Made by a program: the position numbers and the translations under genes
Assembly (NCBI RefSeq): GCF_001552255.1
Contig: NZ_BCQV01000037.1
Coordinates: 1 to 46,842 of the forward strand
From: Alicyclobacillus shizuokensis NBRC 103103
GTDB taxonomy: Bacteria; Bacillota; Bacilli; Alicyclobacillales; Alicyclobacillaceae
Direction: 5' to 3'
Length of the DNA: 46,842 nt
The notes under the pieces: model-generated
Told to the model about the DNA's origin: nothing
What the model saw: the letters and a program-made list of their open reading frames with translations, nothing else
Database searches by the model: none
In this document: one piece after another, positions 1-7,652 of the stretch
Numbering within the stretch: the first letter of the stretch is position 1
Layout: the number at the start of each line of letters is the position of its first letter

Positions 1-150
1 CTTGGCTGATATATCCTCCTGACGGATGAAACACCTTGGTTGTGTTGGAATCGCCTCCGAGTTACGATACTGTTTCTTTCGGCTCCGTTCAAAATGATCA
101 TATCCGTTATGTCAACTAGATAGATAAGACCCGTAGTACCCTTGTTTTCT
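1..150 (-). other. Non-coding left edge, probable leader of a gene beyond the window
   Basis: No open reading frame of note lies here. Read on the minus strand it ends with CAGGAGGATATATCAGCC close to base 1, which resembles a strong ribosome-binding site for a gene starting just outside the window. That downstream gene cannot be seen, so the assignment is tentative. Confidence 0.3.
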
Positions 151-1404
151 CTACTCTGACACATCAGCCTGTTCCACTTTCCACAGATTTCGCCACTTCA
201 AGCGGCCCGACGTGCGCAAGGCGAATCGACTATACACGCGTGCGCCGATGCGAACCAACAGCCAGGCGCAGGCGATGTTGAGTACAATCGCCGCACAGAC
301 TTCCCAGACCGGTACGTCTGAAAGCGCGAGGCGCGCGGGCATGGAGAATGGGCTGACCATCGGAATGAACGAGAGCACCTTGGAGAACAGTGAATCAGGG
401 TGCGGCAGCACCGCAAACAGCTCCAAGTAAAAGACAATCAGTGTCGCGAGCACCACGGGTGAAACGGCCATTTGCTGCTCCTCTGCGCGGGTGACCAAAG
501 ATCCAGCGACGCCATAGCCAATGGCCCAGAGAAAATATCCAATCACGAAGAACACCGCGAACCAGGCGAGCGTCGAGATGGGCACACTGTGTAACAATCG
601 TCCGCCCATGTTGTCGGAAATCAACCGTACACAGCCGACAACCGTCATCCAGATGGCGTACTGGAGTAAACCGATCAGCGCTATTCCAATCACCTTTCCG
701 AACAAGATCTGCCATGGCTTCGAGGTGATGAGCATCATTTCAATAATACGGTTCGACTTTTCCTCCACCACTCCTTGCGCGACCCAGTTGCCGTACATAA
801 TGACGGTAACAAACAGCAGGATCAGCATAAAGTAGACCACAATCTCTGATTGAACGATCTGTGCCGTCGACTTTGCACCGTTCTTCCACTGATGCATGTC
901 AATTTTAATCGGTGCCCCGAGCGTCGCTTGACTTGCTTGCGGCAAGGTGGAGATCCGCGCTTGGGTCACCGACTGCTGCAGCAGCGTCTGCAGACTCTGT
1001 AATGTGCTCGGATCGATGGTTCCGTTTTCTTCAATGACGAACGAAGCGTCAGTCGTCTTGTCCCCGTTGACGGCAACCACCAGACTGACGTGATGATCTC
1101 TCATGAATGTCTGCATGTGTGTCTGATTGAACCTGCTGACTCCGGCGGTTTTTGTGGTGGATAGCCTGAAGTCAAACCGGTCGGGGGCTGCCTTCACCCT
1201 CTTTTGCAGCATGGGCGCTACAATCTGCTGTGGATCCGCAATCAGGACCTCGGTTTTGGTGTTACGCTGCAACCAGTTCAACAGCGACGGCAAGAAGGTG
1301 AAAGCAACGAGCATAACTAGTCCGATTATAGTGAATATCCAGTAACCTTTGCTTCTGGTGCGTAGTTTGAATTCACGCTCGATCCAAATCCAAAATGCCC
1401 TCAC
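151..1404 (-). CDS. ABC-2 type transporter permease (NatB/YhaP-like)
   Basis: This 417-residue membrane protein has one N-terminal membrane segment (about 22-42), an extracytoplasmic domain of roughly 140 residues, and then five or six membrane segments from about 186 to 395. That is the layout of the NatB/YhaP group of ABC-2 exporter permeases. It starts 4 bp inside the end of the upstream ATPase gene (ATGA overlap), so the two are almost certainly translated together and form one exporter. The substrate cannot be told from sequence; relatives export sodium, peptides or drugs. The gene ends 150 bp from the window edge. Confidence 0.85.
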   Translation of the reverse strand: MRAFWIWIEREFKLRTRSKGYWIFTIIGLVMLVAFTFLPSLLNWLQRNTKTEVLIADPQQIVAPMLQKRVKAAPDRFDFRLSTTKTAGVSRFNQTHMQTFMRDHHVSLVVAVNGDKTTDASFVIEENGTIDPSTLQSLQTLLQQSVTQARISTLPQASQATLGAPIKIDMHQWKNGAKSTAQIVQSEIVVYFMLILLFVTVIMYGNWVAQGVVEEKSNRIIEMMLITSKPWQILFGKVIGIALIGLLQYAIWMTVVGCVRLISDNMGGRLLHSVPISTLAWFAVFFVIGYFLWAIGYGVAGSLVTRAEEQQMAVSPVVLATLIVFYLELFAVLPHPDSLFSKVLSFIPMVSPFSMPARLALSDVPVWEVCAAIVLNIACAWLLVRIGARVYSRFALRTSGRLKWRNLWKVEQADVSE

Positions 1405-2294
1405 GCTGCTCCCCCTACCTTCTGCAAAAAGATATCTGCAAGTGACGGGCGAACCAGTTCGAAATAGGATATATCAACCCCAGCCGTAACCAAGCGCTGC
1501 AGAAGCGTGTGCGGATCGCACGCATCAATCGGGATCGAAAGGACACCGCGCTCTGTTTCCACGGCTACTCCCTCATCAAGATGTGGTCGCACATCGTCTG
1601 GGTTCGCGCGCAACCGGATCTCACGTGGTGGCTGTTCATGCAAGATCTGTTCCACGTCGCCGTACAGCACCATGTGGGCATCGTGAACGATGCCAATGGT
1701 GTCACTGAGTTCTTCGACATGTTCGAGTTGATGACTGGAGAAAATGATGGTGCTGCCTGCCTTCACCATCTCCCGGAACACCTCCTTGAACAGAGAGACG
1801 TTGACCGGGTCCAGACCACTGAACGGCTCGTCGAGGATGAGGAGCTGTGGATTGTGTATGATCGCTGCGATGAACTGCACCTTCTGCTGGTTACCTTTGG
1901 ACAGTTCCGAGATCTGTTTGTCCCGGTAGTGGGCAACTCCAAACCTATCCAGCCATATGGCGCTTGCCGCAATGGCTTCCGACCGCGTCATGCCCTGCAG
2001 ACGAGCGAACAACACGAGGTGATCCATGACCGTCATCTTCTGATATAGACCGCGTTCCTCCGGCAGGTACCCCACGTGGCCTTGAATAACCTTCCTTGCA
2101 GGTTGACCTTGCCAGAGAACATCGCCTCGATCTGGTTCTAGAATGTTGAGAATCATCCGGATGGTTGTGGACTTTCCAGCACCGTTCAGGCCAAGTAGTC
2201 CGAACACCTTTCCCTCATCGACAGTGAAACTCAGGTCCTGCACTACGTACTTGGAACCAAACGATTTGCATAGGGATCGCACTTCGAGACTCAT
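1401..2294 (-). CDS. ABC transporter ATP-binding protein (NatA/YhaQ-like)
   Basis: This 297-residue cytoplasmic ATPase energises the exporter encoded just downstream. Walker A is GLNGAGKST (residues 35-43), the signature reads LSKGNQQKV near residue 132, and Walker B is LLILDEPFSGLDP near 150-160. The LSKGN signature in place of LSGGQ is typical of this exporter group. A C-terminal domain of about 80 residues follows the nucleotide-binding core, as in NatA-type subunits. The ATG follows an AGGAAGGAGG ribosome site. Transcription probably starts from the promoter near 2422-2450, which carries a palindromic operator candidate. Confidence 0.88.
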   Translation of the reverse strand: MSLEVRSLCKSFGSKYVVQDLSFTVDEGKVFGLLGLNGAGKSTTIRMILNILEPDRGDVLWQGQPARKVIQGHVGYLPEERGLYQKMTVMDHLVLFARLQGMTRSEAIAASAIWLDRFGVAHYRDKQISELSKGNQQKVQFIAAIIHNPQLLILDEPFSGLDPVNVSLFKEVFREMVKAGSTIIFSSHQLEHVEELSDTIGIVHDAHMVLYGDVEQILHEQPPREIRLRANPDDVRPHLDEGVAVETERGVLSIPIDACDPHTLLQRLVTAGVDISYFELVRPSLADIFLQKVGGAA

Positions 2295-2421
2295 TCACTT
2301 CCTCCTTCCTGCCACAATCTGTTGCAAAATATTAACCTAGTTTTGGAATGCAATCCGGCCAGACTCGGTGATCGCAAGCTATGTTCTCGGTCGCTTCCCG
2401 CATACCGCTTAATCAATTCCT

Positions 2422-2462
2422 ATTATACCAATTATAATAAAAAATGTAAGTAGCAGCTACTT
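2422..2462 (-). promoter_or_regulatory. Promoter with palindromic operator candidate for the ABC exporter
   Basis: On the minus strand there is a -10 TATAAT (2427-2422), a 17-bp spacer and a -35-like CTTACA (2450-2445). A perfect 15-bp palindrome, AAGTAGCAGCTACTT (2448-2462), overlaps the -35 element. A repressor bound there would block RNA polymerase. No regulator gene is adjacent. Many ABC-2 exporters of this kind are controlled by YtrA-type GntR repressors, but that is only an analogy. Confidence 0.55.
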
Positions 2463-2610
2463 TCAAATTTCCACTAATAGATCTTGGACCACACCACTAG
2501 ATGTGGCAAAGGGCCGGCTCTATGATTGGAGACGGAAAGGCATATGGATATTTAGGTACATCTCATGACCCGCGGATTGCCCCACGAATTAAGCCAGAAA
2601 CGAATCGAAA
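2463..2610. other. AT-richer spacer without a visible gene
   Basis: The stretch between the exporter promoter region and the acetyltransferase stop codon is AT-richer than the rest of the window. It contains no convincing reading frame, RNA gene or terminator. The whole 2295-2610 gap therefore holds only the exporter promoter and leader. Confidence 0.5.
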
Positions 2611-3174
2611 CTAATCGGATGAAACCTCATATTCATAAAACGCCGTTGGATATGTATGGACAAGTCTTTCGTCGACTTTTCTGAAGCCTTGGTCCTCGTA
2701 AAACTGGCAGAGTTTGCGTCTGTCGGCTGCGCAGTCCAGGCGCACGTACTTCTTCTGCCGTCGCTTCGCCTCTTGTTTAGCCCAATACAACATCCTTTGT
2801 GACAGGCCAGTCTTGGCAAACACCCGACGTATGCTGAATTTGTGAATGAACACGGATTCTCCTTGAGGTACGTCCGGCCAAAAAAGCTCATCGGTCTCCT
2901 GGAGAATGATTGTGGCGGCAGGTCTATCATTCACATGACCCAAGAATAGCTGATCCAGTGAATAGTCGCGAAGCAGATTGTCAACGGACACTTGCTCAGC
3001 GCTCCACATCTCTTTCCCACTTGTCTGCAGCCAAGCCGCTGCCTCCTTCAGGATCGCAGAGAAATCTTCCAGTTCCATTATCGAGACTCGCCGCACGTGA
3101 AGATTCACGATGACCGCATCCTCCATGCTCGAGAGTAGGCTGTGGTCAGACAGGGGTATCTCGTCAAAAGTCAA
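2611..3174 (-). CDS. GNAT-family N-acetyltransferase
   Basis: This 187-residue protein carries a Gcn5-type acetyltransferase domain over its last 130 residues. It has a β-strand/FIHKF strand followed by an acetyl-CoA-binding stretch (AKTGLSQRMLYWAKQEAK), then RLDCAADRRKLCQFYEDQGF, the usual C-terminal α4-β6 pattern of the fold. It probably moves acetyl from acetyl-CoA to an amine; the acceptor is unknown. Its ATG lies 11 bp inside the end of the Nudix gene upstream, so translation is likely coupled. This segment looks lower in G+C than its surroundings, compatible with acquired DNA. Confidence 0.8.
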   Translation of the reverse strand: MTFDEIPLSDHSLLSSMEDAVIVNLHVRRVSIMELEDFSAILKEAAAWLQTSGKEMWSAEQVSVDNLLRDYSLDQLFLGHVNDRPAATIILQETDELFWPDVPQGESVFIHKFSIRRVFAKTGLSQRMLYWAKQEAKRRQKKYVRLDCAADRRKLCQFYEDQGFRKVDERLVHTYPTAFYEYEVSSD

Positions 3175-3573
3175 CGTAGAATGGGTGTGTACTTTCGTCT
3201 AGGCACATTTGAATTCGTTCGGAGAAGTTTTTCCAGGTGACCATGTGCAAGGCCTGAGCGACAGTGAAGTATCCGACCTCCAGACTTGCTTCAGATACGG
3301 CTAACTCACCGCCAACTTCCCGGGCCAGCCACAGCGTGTTGCAAACGCCTCTCGACGCATTGTGAAAGATGCCACAGAACTTTATGACTTCCACATCGAT
3401 TCCTGTTTCCTCCTTGACCTCCCGCATTGCTGCTTGTTGAATAGACTCCCCCTCTTCCACTTGCCCCCTGGCATCTCCCATCCACGCCTAGGGCTCCTTA
3501 CCAATAGGATCTTGCCTTCCGAATTCAGGACAATCACACCGGCAGATAGGATAAATTGAGGCGGCGAATGCAC
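3164..3573 (-). pseudogene. Nudix hydrolase with a one-base frameshift inside the Nudix box
   Basis: Two overlapping minus-strand frames together give one complete Nudix protein of about 135 residues. The first frame starts at a GTG at 3573 behind AGGGGAG and runs to RRGWEMPGG. The second continues QVEEGESIQQAAMREVKEETG, which completes the Nudix box (Gx5Ex7REVxEExG). The frames join at a run of five C on the plus strand (3464-3468); a sixth base restores one reading frame. Either the gene is recently broken or the assembly has a homopolymer error. Nudix enzymes hydrolyse nucleoside diphosphate derivatives, but the substrate here is unknown. Confidence 0.75.
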
Positions 3574-3634
3574 ATCTACTCCCCTCCCTTGCCGCAATAG
3601 CGTCCCGTTCTCCAGACCAACCTGCCTGAGTCCA

Positions 3635-4315
3635 CTACCCACTCAAGCGCTCATAAAATTCCAGTTTCTCCTCATCCACTGCCCTCAACCCGTATGCCTC
3701 GCTGAACACCGAGAAACACGTTTCCGGCAGGCGATTGTAGCGCAGGGAACGCCAAACGGTGGCCAAGTCCCAGTACCGGTCACCCACGCCCAATTGTCCC
3801 AGGTCGATGAACCCCCGGATGGCCCCGTCCGAAACCAGGACGTTGGGCAGCGAATAATCGCCATGACAGACCACCAGATCCCCCTCTCCCCTGCCCTGGT
3901 CCTCCTGCAGTCGAAAAGGGCACGTGTCTACCGCCAATGCGTGAATCGCGCGCAGCCCCGTGGCCAGCAGCTTCGCCAGTTTCTCGGGGGTTTGCAGACA
4001 GGCCGGGTCCGAAGCCGGCAGGCCCGGGACCTCGGACATGAGCAGAAACTGGTAGGGCCCGCGAACGCCAAAGTACAAGACGCTTGGTACCGGAAGTTTT
4101 CCCTGCAGCCAAGCGAGCCGTCTTCGCTCCGGTTGGAGACTGCCGGTGGCGCCGTACTGCACCTTCAGGTAGACGGCCTGACCCGTTGGGGGCACCAGCC
4201 GGTATACCTGGCTTGATGAATGGCCCGTTCGATTTTCGCAGATCTGCCACTCCCGAACCTTCTGCGCCAAATCGTCCGGGAGGATATGCGCAAGGCTGGG
4301 CAACGTCCACCTCAC
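3635..4315 (-). CDS. APH(3')-like aminoglycoside phosphotransferase family protein, internally shortened
   Basis: This 226-residue kinase-like protein follows the APH(3') pattern: an N-lobe with VYLKVQ, the hinge SEVPGLP, the catalytic loop VVCHGDYSLPN and the metal-binding FIDLGQLGVGDRYWDLA. Family members are usually about 260-270 residues. Between TCPF and the HGD loop only some 16 residues remain where APH(3') enzymes have about 54, so a helical part of the substrate-binding lobe is missing. The C-terminus also stops early after FYERLSG. The kinase centre is present, but aminoglycoside activity is doubtful. The start is the GTG at 4315 just after AGGAGG, which is unusually close. Confidence 0.75.
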   Translation of the reverse strand: MRWTLPSLAHILPDDLAQKVREWQICENRTGHSSSQVYRLVPPTGQAVYLKVQYGATGSLQPERRRLAWLQGKLPVPSVLYFGVRGPYQFLLMSEVPGLPASDPACLQTPEKLAKLLATGLRAIHALAVDTCPFRLQEDQGRGEGDLVVCHGDYSLPNVLVSDGAIRGFIDLGQLGVGDRYWDLATVWRSLRYNRLPETCFSVFSEAYGLRAVDEEKLEFYERLSG

Positions 4316-4382
4316 ACCCCTCCTACTGTGGATACGCTTAGTATAAAATGAAAGCGGATCATCAAACTAGGGGGCGAACTGT

Positions 4383-5366
4383 GTGCGTTATCGTGAACTG
4401 GGCAACACCGGACTCCAAATCAGCGAGGTCAGCTTCGGCACCTGGGCCATTGGTGGGGCCTGGGGCTCCGTGGCGGAGAGCGACGCCCTCAATGGTCTGG
4501 CTCGCGCCATCGACGCGGGGGTCAACTTCTTTGATACGGCGGACGTGTACGGGGACGGCCGTGCCGAGCGCCTCTTGGCCAAAGCGACCAAGGGCCGCGA
4601 GCACGACATCTATATTGCCACCAAGTTCTGTCGCGCAGGGGATATTCACGATCCGGCCACCTATTCGGAGGCCTGTGTGCGCGCCTTTTGCGAAGCCAGC
4701 CTGCGCCGGCTGGAGCGGGACACGATTGACCTTTACCAGGTACACTGCCCACCCCACGACATCATTCGTCAGGGCGCGGTCTTTGAAGTGTTGGACAAGC
4801 TGCAGCAAGAGGGAAAGATCCGCTACTATGGGGTGAGCGTCGAGACCGTGGCCGAGGGCCAGACCGCCCTTCAGTACCCCGGTGTTCGCGCGCTCCAGGT
4901 GATCTTTAACATTTTTCGGCAAAAACCGGCCACGGAGCTGTTCCCGCAGGCGGCGGCGCAAGGTGTCGGCATTCTTGCGCGGCTTCCGCTGGCCAGCGGG
5001 CTTTTGACCGGGAAGTTCAAAAAGACCGATACGTTTCCCGAAGACGATCACCGCAACTTCAACCGCGACGGCCAGGCCTTCAATGTCGGCGAGACGTTTG
5101 CGGGACTGCCGTTCGAAAAAGGCGTGGAATTGGCCGACCAGCTGCGCTGGATTGCCGCAGGCCGCGGCACCATGGCGCGCGCCGCGATGCGCTGGATTCT
5201 GGACCATGGCGAGGTCAGCTGCGTGATTCCTGGATTCAAAAATGTGGCCCAGGTGGAAGACAACCTGGCCACCTTGGATGCGCGGGGATTCAATGTGGAA
5301 GAACGGCAACGCCTGCACCAGTTTTATGAGCGCGACGTGGCGCCTTTCATTCGCGGTGCCTACTGA
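4383..5366 (+). CDS. Aldo/keto reductase
   Basis: This 327-residue NADPH-dependent oxidoreductase has a TIM-barrel fold. The catalytic tetrad can be read as Asp51 and Tyr56 (FFDTADVYG), Lys81 (ATKFC) and His121 (YQVHCPP). The cofactor-binding C-terminal part is visible in SCVIPGFKNVAQVEDN. The GTG start at 4383 is chosen because GGGGGCG lies 7-8 bases upstream and the protein then begins MRYRELGNTGLQIS, as in the family. The gene is divergent from the APH-like gene. It reduces an aldehyde or ketone of unknown identity. Confidence 0.9.
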   Translation: MRYRELGNTGLQISEVSFGTWAIGGAWGSVAESDALNGLARAIDAGVNFFDTADVYGDGRAERLLAKATKGREHDIYIATKFCRAGDIHDPATYSEACVRAFCEASLRRLERDTIDLYQVHCPPHDIIRQGAVFEVLDKLQQEGKIRYYGVSVETVAEGQTALQYPGVRALQVIFNIFRQKPATELFPQAAAQGVGILARLPLASGLLTGKFKKTDTFPEDDHRNFNRDGQAFNVGETFAGLPFEKGVELADQLRWIAAGRGTMARAAMRWILDHGEVSCVIPGFKNVAQVEDNLATLDARGFNVEERQRLHQFYERDVAPFIRGAY

Positions 5367-5384
5367 TATGACGGGCAGCCTGGG

Positions 5385-5482
5385 AACCGGTATACCGGTT
5401 GACGTTGGGCGCATCATGTATGGCCCCGGGGTCCGCTTTCCCAGAACCATTCCGTATATGGTGCGGCGGACCAGGGGCCATA
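5385..5482. repeat. Palindrome plus long imperfect inverted repeat between convergent genes
   Basis: A perfect 16-bp palindrome, AACCGGTATACCGGTT, occupies 5385-5400. It is followed by a larger structure. The arms TATGGCCCC (5419-5427) and GGGGCCATA (5474-5482) pair perfectly, GGTCCGC (5430-5436) pairs with GCGGACC (5466-5472), and an inner ACCAT/ATGGT hairpin closes the loop. It lies between two convergent genes and could end transcription from both sides, although no T-run follows. A small mobile-element relic or structured RNA is also possible. The rest of 5367-5594 shows nothing else. Confidence 0.5.
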
Positions 5483-5594
5483 GGCGTCACTTGCCGAATC
5501 CCGGATGAGCATCCCCCATACCCTTGCGGTGGCGGCGCGCCAGGACCGTGCACCCGATCCAAGCATCGCCGAAGGCCCCAGTGAAGGAGCAGGG

Positions 5595-6812
5595 TCAACC
5601 GACGAATGAAAGGATACTGTTAAAGTAGCGCCGGACACCGTAGGCCCAGTTGGGATCGGTGGCGTAGATGCCCCAGGGATTGTGCGGATCGTTCAGCCAG
5701 AGGATAGCATCCTCTCCCTTCGGAGGCGGAGTGGACAGCTTGTGGCGAATCGTGTCCGCGGCAATGTTGGCCGAGTCCGCCAGTGTCGTGTTGTAGACCT
5801 GCCAACTGTAGAACACGTTGAAAGGGTTGTTACGAATCAAAGCAGCATCCGGACCGGGTGGAACAAATGCTTGTTCCTGACCCGTTATCGCCACCAGCAA
5901 GGCCGGGTTCACGTCATAGCGATGGGCCGCCGCGCAGATGGTCTCAATGTCTGCTCGGGAGAACGTGGACCCCTGTTGCTGCACATAAGCATACAGTCTA
6001 TCCACGGATAGGTCGTGCCATCGCAAACTCGGAACAGTCACGTCCCCCGACGGCGTCGCGATGATGCGCTCCTGTTGCGCCGCCTGGCGTTTTAATTCAG
6101 CAATCTGCTCTTGTGTCAGGTGAATACGCGAACTTAACTCCTGCCGCTGTTGCATCAAGGAGGAAATGCCGCGATTCGCGAGCTGCAGCGAGGCTTGCTG
6201 CCGTCTTTCCAGGGCCAGCCGCGAGCGCTTCAAGGCCATCAGGTTTCTCCCCTTGGCGACCAGGCTTTGCAGGTTGTTCTCCTGTTCCCGTTTGTCTGCC
6301 CGCAACGCGTGTTCCAGTTGTTCAACCTCCCGCATCAGCCGATGCTCTCTCTCCGTAACGGCGGAGAGGGTCTGAACGCGGCTGAGCAAATCGGCCCACC
6401 CGGACGCTTGGAACAAAACTTGCAACAGCGGTACGTTTCCGTATTCATACGTCGCCTTGAGCATGGACGCGACATTGTGTTTGTCCCGGTCCAATTGCCG
6501 TTGTTGACGCGCTATCCGCTCGTTGAGCGCGGCTATCTTGTGTTCGAGGCTCTGGATATCCGTCTGGTTCTGTGCAATTTCCTGCGAGAGTTGAGAGATT
6601 TGCTGACGCGTCTGCGCCACTTGCCCCTGCAATTTTCCGACTTGCTGCCGCTGTTCTTCCAATCGTTGCTCCGTCTGGTTGGCTCGTTGTTGCAGTTGGG
6701 CCATCTCGTGCTGCTTGTCGCTCAGTGTGCTGGCGTCGGCCACCGCGTTGCACCAGCCACTCACGATGCACACGGCGGCTGCAGACGCTGCCAACTTTCC
6801 GGTCACTCGCAC
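5595..6812 (-). CDS. Secreted coiled-coil wall hydrolase (PcsB/CwlO-like N-terminus, lysozyme-like C-terminus)
   Basis: This 405-residue exported protein has a short signal peptide (about 1-27). A long coiled coil follows (about 30-255, rich in Q, E, L and R) with the break KATYEYGNVPLLQVLFQASGW typical of PcsB/CwlO regulators driven by FtsEX. The C-terminal 130 residues form a glucosaminidase/lysozyme-like domain: PALLVAITGQEQAFV holds a likely catalytic Glu, followed by NNPFNVFYSW and WGIYATDPNWAYGVRRYF. It should bind and cut peptidoglycan outside the membrane. Relatives of this architecture usually end in NlpC/P60 or CHAP peptidases, so the glycosidase-like end is unusual. The GTG start is likely but its ribosome site is distant. 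Confidence 0.75.
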   Translation of the reverse strand: MRVTGKLAASAAAVCIVSGWCNAVADASTLSDKQHEMAQLQQRANQTEQRLEEQRQQVGKLQGQVAQTRQQISQLSQEIAQNQTDIQSLEHKIAALNERIARQQRQLDRDKHNVASMLKATYEYGNVPLLQVLFQASGWADLLSRVQTLSAVTEREHRLMREVEQLEHALRADKREQENNLQSLVAKGRNLMALKRSRLALERRQQASLQLANRGISSLMQQRQELSSRIHLTQEQIAELKRQAAQQERIIATPSGDVTVPSLRWHDLSVDRLYAYVQQQGSTFSRADIETICAAAHRYDVNPALLVAITGQEQAFVPPGPDAALIRNNPFNVFYSWQVYNTTLADSANIAADTIRHKLSTPPPKGEDAILWLNDPHNPWGIYATDPNWAYGVRRYFNSILSFVG

Positions 6813-6990
6813 GGTGTGCTTTCACTCCCCTTCGCGGTTCCAAACTTGGCCTCATGTATATCTGTTCGTGGCCGTCGGCCTTTTCTGACCGTCCATCGGC
6901 ACATTCTGGCAACCGTCACATCTTTCCTGCCGGCCACGGACCTGCTGCAAGTGGGTGTATCCCTGTCCGCGATCGCACACCCGCTGACTT

Positions 6991-7012
6991 GCCATGAGCC
7001 ATATGGTATGGC
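6991..7012. promoter_or_regulatory. Small inverted repeat upstream of a hypothetical gene
   Basis: GCCAT (6991-6995) and ATGGC (7008-7012) form outer arms around CCATATGG (6999-7006), itself a palindrome. It lies 28 bp before the start of the next gene and could be an operator. There is no independent support. Confidence 0.25.
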
Positions 7013-7039
7013 GATCCGCACAAAAAGGGGGTGCTCAGG

Positions 7040-7339
7040 ATGGCGGTGAACTATCATCTGGCACATCGTTACCTCGGTCACTGGGTGTATTGCCACTCCA
7101 TCTACGGAATCCACCGTGGGGTATTGACACGGGTCCTGCCAAGCGGCATCGTTCTGACCCGCACCGTGTACTTGGCCAGCACGGACAATGGGCCGCGTGG
7201 CGTTCGGCTGCTGGTGTCTGCGGTAGACGAGGGGCAGAATGCGCATGGGGACATCGTGCCGGCGCAATTCTTTGGAGGCTTCTTCGTTCCGTTTGGAGGC
7301 ATCTATGGCCTCTATCCCGGGTTTGGTTTTGTCATTTGA
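7040..7339 (+). CDS. Small conserved-looking protein of unknown function
   Basis: This 99-residue product is not recognised with certainty. It contains GHWVYCHSIYGIHRGVLTRV followed by a hydrophobic, glycine- and phenylalanine-rich end (FFGGFFVPFGGIYGLYP). That pattern resembles short Bacillus proteins with a small β-barrel-like repeat and a Gly/Phe-rich tail. The ATG at 7040 is preferred over an in-frame GTG at 7031 because AGGGGG (7026-7031) is spaced 8 bases from it. Its role is unknown. Confidence 0.55.
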   Translation: MAVNYHLAHRYLGHWVYCHSIYGIHRGVLTRVLPSGIVLTRTVYLASTDNGPRGVRLLVSAVDEGQNAHGDIVPAQFFGGFFVPFGGIYGLYPGFGFVI

Positions 7340-7444
7340 CGGCCGTGGACGCCATCCAACCCGAGGGCCGCGGCCACCCGCGCAGGATTTCCCACTTGCC
7401 GGGCGAATTTCTTATGGGAAAGCCAGCTCACATTCTCATACTTC

Positions 7445-7633
7445 ATGCACACAGACATTCAGTTTGCTTGGGCATCTGCACGAAACCTGCCCGGGTGGCT
7501 CAGGGCCCATGGCATCGAGGGAAGGGTGTTGTCCGCGGTCGCCGACGGTCAGGACGGATGCAGTCTCAGCAACGTGCGCCCGATTTCCCAAGAAGATTAC
7601 CGGGACATCCTTGTTCAGGCGTACTCCGGCTGA
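7445..7633 (+). CDS. Possible small protein, unknown function
   Basis: This 62-codon frame has plausible protein-like composition (LPGWLRAHGIEGRVLSAVAD, then SQEDYRDILVQAYSG) but no clear ribosome site before its ATG. It sits between the 99-residue gene and the convergent MarR gene. It could be a real small gene, the end of a longer degraded one, or chance. Confidence 0.3.
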   Translation: MHTDIQFAWASARNLPGWLRAHGIEGRVLSAVADGQDGCSLSNVRPISQEDYRDILVQAYSG

Positions 7634-7652
7634 AGCTCACAGGCCAAGGTTG

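Noticed and set aside
4362-5450. 362-codon minus-strand frame
   Set aside because: It is antisense to the aldo/keto reductase with its full catalytic tetrad and shows no recognisable domain.
6150-7049. 299-codon plus-strand frame
   Set aside because: It mirrors the coiled-coil hydrolase; its leucine/arginine-rich sequence is the complement of the Gln/Glu repeats.
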